A DNA stretch of 32,374 nucleotides, taken from Nitrospirae bacterium GWC2_56_14 (GTDB lineage: Bacteria; Nitrospirota; UBA9217). Both the position numbers and the translations under genes were made by a program. The stretch spans positions 1 to 32,374 of the forward strand of contig MHDY01000247.1 in NCBI GenBank assembly GCA_001803705.1. Direction: 5' to 3'. Below the pieces are notes generated by a model. The model did no database searches. It was not told where the DNA came from and saw nothing but the letters and a program-made list of their open reading frames with translations. Below are positions 25,338 to 32,374 of this stretch, one piece after another. Each line of letters starts with the position of its first letter. Positions within the stretch are counted from its first letter, which is position 1.

Positions 25338-25784
25338 TTAGCTCCTATTTCCCGGTGCGTGCTCCGCCATGAACAACGCCCGCATTCTCAAATAGCGCCA
25401 CATGAACAGGAGCGCAAAGGATATGGGCCAGAGCAGCAGAAAGGGCCAGTGGACTTGAGAGCCCTGCTGCGCAGAGACAATGAGTACAACGGCGCTCGAC
25501 ATATAGTAGAGAACAACGCCGGACATGAACACCCACATATTCCTCCACCATGCTGTCAGGAACAACATGGCCAGGGGAATGCCGAACAGAGGCGGATCCA
25601 TGCTCCCCTGCAGCACATAGATCATGGAGATGCACATAAGCGGCCAGACGACCGCCAGTATCGTGCTGCGCCAGTCCCCGTGCCGCCGATGGTCCCAGAC
25701 GATCATGACGATCTGAAAGATCGGGAACCAGGGACCTGAAAAGAACACCTTTGCGCCGATCAACCACCAATAAGTCCCAACCAT
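25338..25784 (-). CDS. Small multi-TM membrane protein of unknown function
   Basis: Hydrophobic ORF MVGTYWWLIGAKVFFSGPWFPIFQIVMIVWDHRRHGDW...; start choice uncertain (ORF extends to 25826). Confidence 0.65.
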   Translation of the reverse strand: MVGTYWWLIGAKVFFSGPWFPIFQIVMIVWDHRRHGDWRSTILAVVWPLMCISMIYVLQGSMDPPLFGIPLAMLFLTAWWRNMWVFMSGVVLYYMSSAVVLIVSAQQGSQVHWPFLLLWPISFALLFMWRYLRMRALFMAEHAPGNRS

Positions 25785-25809
25785 TATACCCCCAGACAAG
25801 CAAAACCAT

Positions 25810-25918
25810 TTTTGCCACGAAGGCACTAAGGCACTAAGAGAACCTTAGACTAAATGTTTAATAAAAACCAGGATCATGATCCGGCATTTCTTCGTGCCTT
25901 CGTGCCTTCGTGGCAAAG
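25810..25918. repeat. Inverted-arm word repeat (TTTGCCACGAAGGCACTAAGGCACTAAGAG ... CTTCGTGCCTTCGTGCCTTCGTGGCAAAG)
   Basis: Arms are near-identical reverse complements; centre contains GGATCATGATCC palindrome. Confidence 0.85.
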
Positions 25919-25948
25919 CTATTGTTTCCATTTTGCTTCTAAAAACAA

Positions 25949-25977
25949 AAAGGGCTGAGAAAAACTCTCAACCCTTA
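25949..25977 (-). terminator. Rho-independent terminator after bacteriohemerythrin
   Basis: Minus strand AAGGGTTGAGAGTTTTTCTCAGCCCTTTTTG. Confidence 0.75.
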
Positions 25978-25997
25978 TAAAGACCATCCCTGTCCTT

Positions 25998-26405
25998 CTA
26001 CATTTTCATCTTCAGATACATACCAAGCGCCCGGTCGGAATACTTGATATGGTTGACCAGCCAGTCGACGCAGAGGTCCTTGATCTCCTGAGCAAGAGGG
26101 GCATTGATGCCCTCCATCATAAGCCGGTCCTTGAGCTTCATGAAGGTCCTCACGAACTGTTCGTGCTGGGCCTTGTGCGCCGTGGCGCTGGAGTAGTTGT
26201 ATTTCGCCATATACTTCTCTTCGTTCCCGAAATGGAACACCACGTAGTCGGTCAGATACTGAACGATCTTTGAGATCTCTTCCCTGGCCGTGGTCCCCTT
26301 GTCAACGGCAAGAAGCAGGCTGTTCACGCGTACGATCAGTTCCTTGTGCTGGGTGTCGATGTCCGACGAGCCCGATGCAAGATTTTCACTCCACTGTAAT
26401 GACAT
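25998..26405 (-). CDS. Bacteriohemerythrin
   Basis: MSLQWSENLASGSSDIDTQHKELIVRVNSLL...DYVVFHFGNEEKYMAKYNYSSATAHKAQHEQFV...WLVNHIKYSDRALG: His/Glu/Asp iron ligand pattern. Confidence 0.95.
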   Translation of the reverse strand: MSLQWSENLASGSSDIDTQHKELIVRVNSLLLAVDKGTTAREEISKIVQYLTDYVVFHFGNEEKYMAKYNYSSATAHKAQHEQFVRTFMKLKDRLMMEGINAPLAQEIKDLCVDWLVNHIKYSDRALGMYLKMKM

Positions 26406-26511
26406 ACCAACTGTTCTCCTTAGATCGATGTTTTTTCCACGGCATACTATAGCATAGCCTGGCCTCCGGCCACAACCAGAGAATATACCCTTTGACAGGG
26501 ACAATCCCGCC

Positions 26512-27498
26512 CTACCCCTGTTTCCTGCGGTTGGCATAACCGGGATACAAACGGGTTATGCAGTCGGGGCAGAGGCCGTGGGTGAACTCGGCGTCGGTAT
26601 GCTCGCTGATATAGGATTCGATGGTGTTCCAGTATCCCTTGTCATCGCGGATCTTTTTGCAGCCGGCGCAGATCGGCAGCAGCCCTTGCAGCGTCTTGAC
26701 GTCATCGACGGCCTTTTGCAGGTCCTTGATCAGTTTTTCCCGCTCCGCCGTCGCCTGCTTCCGCTCGGAAATATCGATGCAATACTCGATGACCTGCACG
26801 AGCGTTCCCCGGTCGTCAAAGATGGGGAAGCAATGTACCTCCATGTCGCGGCATTTTCCGTCAGCGCCGCAATGCGTATGCTCCACGGTAACGGGCTGGC
26901 CCGTTTCCTTGACCTTTTCAAAGGGGCAGGGATGATCGCTGCCGCTGCAGGGGGCATCGCTGAGGTGAGAAAGCTCATGACAGGCCATATTCTCCGGCAG
27001 TTTGCCCGGGTAGGCGGCGTAGTTCGCCAGTTTGAGATGGTGGGTTTCGGCGTCAATGACCGTGAAGGGGTGCGGCAGCGCATCGATCACCGCGGTCAGA
27101 AAGACATTCTGCTTCCGGATCTTTTCCTCGGCGACCTTGAGGTCCGTAACGTCCTTGATGATCAGCACTGCGCCGACACATTCTTCTTTTTCATAAAAAG
27201 GCGAGATCGAGATCTGCGTCTGGCGCACCTCTCCGGACTTGGTCCTCGTCTCCGCGTCCTTGTGCAGGACCGGCGTCTGTTCCTGCATGACGCGCCTCGG
27301 CGGACAGATGCCGCTGCAGAGCGCCGACCGCTCGCAGAAGATATCGTGGCAAACCTGCCCCACGGATTCCTGCGGAGAAAAGCCGGTCAACCGCTCAGCC
27401 GCCGGGTTTGAATAAAGGATGTCCATGTCCCGGTCGACAACATACACCGCTTCGCTCATGCTGTTCAGGATCGCTTTATGGAGATTGATGAATTTCAT
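26512..27498 (-). CDS. PAS-domain sensor protein with C-terminal Cys motif (LLPICAGCKKIRDDKGYW...LCPDCITRLYP)
   Basis: Two PAS domains (ILNSMSEAVYVVDRDMDILYSNPAAERLTGFS; AVIDALPHPFTVIDAETHHLKLAN); no kinase domain; internal start at 27498 preferred. Confidence 0.85.
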   Translation of the reverse strand: MKFINLHKAILNSMSEAVYVVDRDMDILYSNPAAERLTGFSPQESVGQVCHDIFCERSALCSGICPPRRVMQEQTPVLHKDAETRTKSGEVRQTQISISPFYEKEECVGAVLIIKDVTDLKVAEEKIRKQNVFLTAVIDALPHPFTVIDAETHHLKLANYAAYPGKLPENMACHELSHLSDAPCSGSDHPCPFEKVKETGQPVTVEHTHCGADGKCRDMEVHCFPIFDDRGTLVQVIEYCIDISERKQATAEREKLIKDLQKAVDDVKTLQGLLPICAGCKKIRDDKGYWNTIESYISEHTDAEFTHGLCPDCITRLYPGYANRRKQG

Positions 27499-27691
27499 AT
27501 GCTGGTACCCCTGTGTTGTCCACTTTTCGGGAACGTGCAGCCCTTCCTGAAGGACTTTAGTATCATACAACTTCGAGGGGTGGTTCCGCACTAGTTTTTT
27601 CAGGGGTTATGCTGAATGACAAGCAGGAATTGACGGAATGAAGAATGCGTGAGACGTTGTTTTATTTTGGCTTTGGTTCCAGTTGTCCCGG

Positions 27692-28243
27692 CTAAGTGGT
27701 TTTCCTGAGGATCGCCGACCTGCTGATACTCACCGGGGGGGCCTCTCCAACCGTAAACCCGGCGTCGCGGGCAAGCGCAACGATCCTTTGAAATTCCCGC
27801 TCCGTGACATGAATGCGCGGCTCGACCAGGAGCACGCTTCCAGACGGCTTCAGCGTCGAAAAAATCTGGTCTAATAATTTTTGTACATCAGCGACCTCGT
27901 GCGCCATCCAGAAGGCAAGGGCGAAATCAGCCGGACCGGTCGCGTGAATATCGTCCCGGGTTGCCCGCTGGAGAATGATGCGTTCCGAAAGCCCGGCGCG
28001 CTCAGCGCGTTTCCGAAGGGCATCGAGCATTTCCTGCTGAAGATCGACGCAGATGACTTTCCCCTGCGCTCCCACGAGCCCAGCCATTGCCAGGGAGAAG
28101 AACCCCATACCGCTGCCGAGGTCAAGCACGGTCATTCCGTCTCGAACAAAGGGAGCAAGGATCTTTTCAGGTTCATGCATGATGCGTCGGAACGGATTGG
28201 CAAGGGCATAGCCCAGCCACCAGGGACAGGTATGATGCTGCAT
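27692..28243 (-). CDS. Class I SAM-dependent methyltransferase
   Basis: MTVLDLGSGMGFFSLAMAGLVGAQGKVICVDLQQEMLDALRKRA; the upstream ORF extension is array-derived. Confidence 0.9.
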   Translation of the reverse strand: MQHHTCPWWLGYALANPFRRIMHEPEKILAPFVRDGMTVLDLGSGMGFFSLAMAGLVGAQGKVICVDLQQEMLDALRKRAERAGLSERIILQRATRDDIHATGPADFALAFWMAHEVADVQKLLDQIFSTLKPSGSVLLVEPRIHVTEREFQRIVALARDAGFTVGEAPPVSISRSAILRKTT

Positions 28244-28257
28244 GGTCTCTCCTTTAT

Positions 28258-28352
28258 TCTTTTCTACTTCACACTTCTCACTTCTCACTTCACATTTCAA
28301 ACCTCTCACTTCACACTTCCCACTTCACCCTTCTCACTTCTAACTTCTCACT
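28258..28352. repeat. Degenerate GAAGTGAG word array (about 8-nt period)
   Basis: Minus strand GGAGTGAGAAGTTAGAAGTGAGAAGGGTGAAGTGGGAAGTGTGAAGTGAGAGGTTTGAAATGTGAAGTGAGAAGTGAGAAGTGTGAAGTA. Confidence 0.85.
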
Positions 28353-28824
28353 CCACCACCCAGACAGCGCAGTTCTTTGCTTCGTGGATGAGGCGATTCG
28401 AGGTGCTGCCGAAGAGGAACTCCTCGGTCTTGGTCTTGTGGTGGCGGCCCACGACCACCGTGCAGCACGTAAGGTCGCAGCGGATCGCAAGAATGGCGTC
28501 GGACAGCGACTTTGCATCTCCCACGCAAACGTGAACGCGTACTTTGTCCTCGGGGAATCCGGATTGGATCAGGATCGTCCGGTAATGCTCCAGCAGTTTA
28601 TTCGCTGTACCGGTTTTTTCCTCGATCCAGGCCTTCAGCTCCGCTTCGGTCTCGTAAAAATCCTGTTCCGGTTCTGGGATAACGCTCAGGAGGGTGAGCG
28701 TGAAACCGGGGAAACCGCCGAGAAAATCGGCAACGTACAGCACGGCACGGCGCGAACTGTCCGATTCGTCCACCGCAATCAGAAGGTGTTTGTCTTTTAC
28801 GGGATTCTCAGGCTGGGTATCCAT
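28348..28824 (-). CDS. Universal stress protein (UspA family)
   Basis: HLLIAVDESDSSRRAVLYVADFL...DAILAIRCDLTCCTVVVGRHHKTKTEEFLFGSTSNRLIHEAKNCAVWVV. Confidence 0.92.
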   Translation of the reverse strand: MDTQPENPVKDKHLLIAVDESDSSRRAVLYVADFLGGFPGFTLTLLSVIPEPEQDFYETEAELKAWIEEKTGTANKLLEHYRTILIQSGFPEDKVRVHVCVGDAKSLSDAILAIRCDLTCCTVVVGRHHKTKTEEFLFGSTSNRLIHEAKNCAVWVVE

Positions 28825-28848
28825 ACAAATACTCCTTTCAAAGACCCT

Positions 28849-28892
28849 CGGTCTTCAATCCGCATTCCGAAATCCGCAATCCGCAATCGATT
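28849..28892. repeat. Degenerate ATTGCGG word array
   Basis: Minus strand AATCGATTGCGGATTGCGGATTTCGGAATGCGGATTGAAGAC. Confidence 0.65.
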
Positions 28893-29850
28893 ACAGCTCT
28901 CCCAGATCATCGAGCAGCTCCTGCGTCGTTTCATAGTACACCGGTGCGCTGACGGCAAAGTGCATCAATACCCGGTTCAGCTTTTCCGGGACATAGGGAT
29001 ATACCTTTTTAAGATTGTTCACCCGGTTATGAAAGACGATGTTCACATCGTCCTCCGTAAGGCGGTCGAACACGTCGGGGCGCTCCCGCAGGAGCCGATA
29101 GGTAGTAACATCGCCCCGTCCCGCAAGGAACAGGAGCACGTTCCCGAGGCCGAACAGGTCGTAGCCGAACCGGCTCTCACCGTGGCGGTAGTTGAAATCG
29201 AAGTCGATCCACCGGTAATGCCCGGTAGCATCGTCTTTGATGATGTGGTCGCGCCTGATGTCGCCGTGCTTCTCATTATGGTCGTGCAGAAAACGGATCG
29301 CCTCGGTGAGCCCCATGAACTCAGCAAGCAGCGCGGGAAAGTGATTATGGAAGTAATCCTCATGGTCCGATCCCAGTTCCAGCGCCACCTGGCCCAGGGT
29401 CTTGCCCCTGATATAGTCCAGGATGCGAAGCTGATTGCCTGCCGTATCGAGCACGGTCTTTCCCTGCATGAATGCCGGCTTGCCGCTCACCAGTTCGAGG
29501 ATCCGCGCCTCTTTCTGCGGGCTGCGCACGCAGTCGAATACCAGGTTCCCGATCCGTGCCTCGAACCGCTCCCGGAAGACCCATTTCAGGATCTTGACGT
29601 CGCCGGTCAGGAGGTTCCTGGCGCGCTTGACCCAGAACTTCTGCTCGTCATCGATCCCGAACCTGCCTTCGCGCTCGTTGTTCCTGACGAAGTAGGGCAC
29701 CTTGTCGAGCACGACCACGTCATCGTAGTCCACGCGAAAAAAGTCCGCCGTGTCCTTGATCCGCACCCGCTTCGGCACGCGTTCCCGCGGCACCCACTTG
29801 CGGATCATGCGAAGGAGCTCCTTTTCTGAATAGCCGTCCGATTCTCCCAT
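28891..29850 (-). CDS. Protein kinase-like (Ser/Thr/RIO-like) protein
   Basis: Kinase-like motifs: AIRFLHDHNEKHGDIRRDHIIKDD (catalytic loop-like), YRWIDFDF (DFG-like), FGYDLFGLGNVLLFL. Confidence 0.82.
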   Translation of the reverse strand: MGESDGYSEKELLRMIRKWVPRERVPKRVRIKDTADFFRVDYDDVVVLDKVPYFVRNNEREGRFGIDDEQKFWVKRARNLLTGDVKILKWVFRERFEARIGNLVFDCVRSPQKEARILELVSGKPAFMQGKTVLDTAGNQLRILDYIRGKTLGQVALELGSDHEDYFHNHFPALLAEFMGLTEAIRFLHDHNEKHGDIRRDHIIKDDATGHYRWIDFDFNYRHGESRFGYDLFGLGNVLLFLAGRGDVTTYRLLRERPDVFDRLTEDDVNIVFHNRVNNLKKVYPYVPEKLNRVLMHFAVSAPVYYETTQELLDDLGEL

Positions 29851-30064
29851 GAATGTTCTCCAGCTGGAAATAGTATACCATTTTCGTACACGTTACGATG
29901 ATTAAGTGGAGTGCGGGAGTTTTTTAAAACGGAAAGGAACGCTGACAAGTGAAGGGGAAACAGCTGCGGAAAGAACGACGGCAAGAGGCAGATTGCACGG
30001 GCTTTTCCCGTTCAGGGATCAGGGCTTTTCCTGAAAAAGCAGGGCGGCCGGGTCCGGAGCATCC

Positions 30065-32374
30065 TCACCTGTCCAGGACTTTCCGTATGTCCCTTGCAAG
30101 ACTCGCTTCGGTAAAGGGCTTGGACATCAGATCGATGTCCTCGTCCAGCACGCCGTGGCGCGCGATCATGCCGTCCTCATAGCCCGACATATAGAGCACC
30201 CTCGTCTCCGGATGGATCTCCCGCACCCGTGCGGCAAGCTCCCGTCCCCCCAGCTTCGGCATGATCACATCGGTGAGGAGAACATGCACCTTGCCGCGGT
30301 AGCGCCTGCAGAGATCCAGGGCAACCATGCCGTCCTTTGCCTCCATCACCGTATACCCCAGGTCGGAAAGGAGGTCCACCGCAAGCTCACGCACCACCTC
30401 CTGGTCCTCCACAACAAGCACGGTTTCCAGACCGCGCAGCAGGTCCTTGTCCTCCCGGTCCTTTTTCTCCTGTTCCACCGCATCCATGACGCGCGGCAGG
30501 TAGATCCGGAAGGTGGTCCCCTCGCCTACCACGCTGTGCACGGTTATGTGCCCCCCGTTCTGCTTCACGATGCCGTGGACCATGGCCAGCCCCAATCCCG
30601 TGCCCTTTCCCTGCTCCTTGGTCGTGAAGAAGGGTTCGAAGAGATGCGTCTTGACCTCGGCGGTCATGCCCTGCCCCGTATCCGACGCCGAGATCAGGAC
30701 GTATTCCCCCGGCAGGACGTCGAGCGCACTTTGCGCGTAGGTTCTGTCAATGCAGACGTTGGAAGTCTGGATCGTCAGCTTTCCGCCCGCGGGCATGGCG
30801 TCTTTGGCATTGACGACAAGGTTCATGAGCGCCTGCTCGAGCTGACCCGGGTCCGCCTTCGCATTGCCGAGGTCCGGAGCGAGCAGCACTTCCAGCTCGA
30901 TGTCCTCCTGGATGATGTGTTTGAGCATGCGCACGCTCTCTTCGATGACCATGTTGATGTTCATGACCTTGGGCCGGATCACCTGTTTGCGGCTGAACGC
31001 CAGCAGTTGCCTCGTGAGATTGGCGGCCATCTTGGCCGCCTTGATCATGGTTTCCATGCCCTTGAGGGCGCGGGCATCCTTGAGGTTCTTCATCACCACG
31101 CCGCTGTAGCCGAGGATGGCGGTCATGAAGTTGTTAAAATCGTGGGCAATGCCGCCGGCAAGCCGTCCGATAAGCTCCATCTTCTGCGCCTGGGCAAGCT
31201 GTTCCTCGAGGCGCCGTTCCTTCGTCATGTCCCTCCGGCTGGCCACGAACTGCATGACCTCTCCCCGTTCGTTGCGAACGGGGACCACGGTCATATGCTC
31301 CTGATATTTCGATCCGTCTTTTCTCCTGTTGTTCAAGACCCCTGACCACAGAGCGCCCTGAAGAATGGTCGCCACCGTCTGCGGCAGGAGCTCGCCGGGC
31401 AGTATCTGGGCGTCCATGGCCGTACCGATCAGCTCCTGCCGGGAGTAGCCCGTCAGCCGTTCCAGGGCGGGATTGATGTAGCTGATGATGCCGCTGCGGT
31501 CCGCGATCATGATGCCTTCCCCGGATTCCTCAATGGCCCGGGTGATCAGGTGCTCACGCTCCGCGTGCTTTTTAATGACCAGGGACTTCGTGACCAGGAG
31601 CGAGACGGCATCGATAAAACTTCGCTCCATGTCCCCCAGCGCGTTTTCTTCCTCAAAATAGAGCGAGATGATCCCCAGGACGGTCTGCTCGTGTTTGATG
31701 GGCAGACAATAGTGGCCATGCGGGGAGTCGTTCCCGTGGGTATGCTGATGATCGTCCCTGGAAAAATAGCCGTACACCAGTTCCCCGCTTCGGGCCGCCT
31801 GTCCGCAGATGCACGTACCCAGGGCGACCCGTGCGCAGGCGCTTTTCTGGGATGGTGAGAAGTTCTTCTCCGCCCTGAGGACGAGGGTGTTCGGATCGAT
31901 ATCATCCACCAGGAACACGCTGCCTTTTCCCATGATATTGAGCCATTTGAGGGAGAGGATCGTGTCGAGGACTTTCGCGAGGAACCGGTCGACGTCCTCA
32001 GCCTCCTGCGACGCCTTCAGGATATCGGAAAAAGCATTCTGCATCTCCAAGCGCTTGGAAAGGGCCTCGTTGCTCTGGTAAAGTTCCCTGAGCGTCTGAT
32101 TGGTGAATTCCGAAAGCCTGCCGATCTCGTCCTCGACGGGATAGATACTGATGGTCTTCTTTTTTCCGTCCCGAACGTCCTTGATCTCCGCGCTCAGGGT
32201 CAGGATCGGACCGATGAAGTACCGGTAGAGGCCCATCAGCACGAAGAGGATGCCGGTGCCCCCGGTCAGGTAGAGGAAGAGCACAATGTTCTTCTTTACC
32301 CTCCGCTCCTGCTCCGATCTGCGGCCAAAGGCCTCCCGGAATGCGGCTGTGGAGGTCTCGATCTTCGCCAGTTC
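30065..32374 (-). CDS. Hybrid sensor histidine kinase (HAMP-GAF-PAS-HisKA-HATPase-REC), truncated at the window edge
   Basis: The frame stays open from 32284 (GTG) to the window end (ELAKIETSTAAFREAFGRRSEQERRVKKNIVLFLYL). H-box GGIAHDFNNFMTAILGYSG; HATPase GTGLGLAMVHGIVKQNGG; REC TVLVVEDQEVVRELAVDLL...LLTDVIMPKLGG. Confidence 0.93.
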   Translation of the reverse strand, partial: ELAKIETSTAAFREAFGRRSEQERRVKKNIVLFLYLTGGTGILFVLMGLYRYFIGPILTLSAEIKDVRDGKKKTISIYPVEDEIGRLSEFTNQTLRELYQSNEALSKRLEMQNAFSDILKASQEAEDVDRFLAKVLDTILSLKWLNIMGKGSVFLVDDIDPNTLVLRAEKNFSPSQKSACARVALGTCICGQAARSGELVYGYFSRDDHQHTHGNDSPHGHYCLPIKHEQTVLGIISLYFEEENALGDMERSFIDAVSLLVTKSLVIKKHAEREHLITRAIEESGEGIMIADRSGIISYINPALERLTGYSRQELIGTAMDAQILPGELLPQTVATILQGALWSGVLNNRRKDGSKYQEHMTVVPVRNERGEVMQFVASRRDMTKERRLEEQLAQAQKMELIGRLAGGIAHDFNNFMTAILGYSGVVMKNLKDARALKGMETMIKAAKMAANLTRQLLAFSRKQVIRPKVMNINMVIEESVRMLKHIIQEDIELEVLLAPDLGNAKADPGQLEQALMNLVVNAKDAMPAGGKLTIQTSNVCIDRTYAQSALDVLPGEYVLISASDTGQGMTAEVKTHLFEPFFTTKEQGKGTGLGLAMVHGIVKQNGGHITVHSVVGEGTTFRIYLPRVMDAVEQEKKDREDKDLLRGLETVLVVEDQEVVRELAVDLLSDLGYTVMEAKDGMVALDLCRRYRGKVHVLLTDVIMPKLGGRELAARVREIHPETRVLYMSGYEDGMIARHGVLDEDIDLMSKPFTEASLARDIRKVLDR

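Noticed and set aside
28384-29829. 481-aa plus-strand ORF
   Set aside because: Antisense to USP and the kinase-like gene; reads through an intergenic repeat.
30155-31345. 396-aa plus-strand ORF
   Set aside because: Antisense to the hybrid histidine kinase.

Overview
This 32.4-kb window is a gene-dense, mostly minus-strand bacterial chromosomal segment. The gene content suggests Nitrospirota or Desulfobacterota, but I hold that loosely. It encodes DUF47 + PiT phosphate transport, a PHP phosphoesterase, a CDF-like transporter, a RodZ-type HTH protein, a YihY-cNMP-binding fusion, a response regulator-PilZ protein, an HMA protein, a YtkA/FixH-like lipoprotein, tRNA-Glu and tRNA-Lys, purA, serA, a class V aminotransferase, an MshEN-yjbQ-DUF1573 operon, a TtcA-family protein, a Lys/Ala-tailed zinc-site protein, B12-dependent RNR (nrdJ), UPF0182, DUF4105, two alpha/beta hydrolases, bacteriohemerythrin, a PAS protein, a methyltransferase, a universal stress protein, a kinase-like protein and an edge-truncated hybrid histidine kinase. 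The strongest finding is in the DUF1573 gene (minus strand, 12483..12893). The six-frame track splits it at an in-frame TGA, yet the reading frame continues for 64 codons with an intact DUF1573 C-terminus. The TGA falls on the first Cys of the family's conserved S-C-G-C motif (here PS-U-GC). A perfect 8-bp hairpin with a GUUC loop starts 14 nt downstream, as expected of a bacterial SECIS element. I propose a periplasmic DUF1573 selenoprotein. Secondary findings are a two-copy ~130-bp MITE-like repeat, many intergenic arrays of degenerate 8-10-nt words often arranged as inverted arms, and a tandem NrdR-box-like site overlapping the nrdJ promoter.
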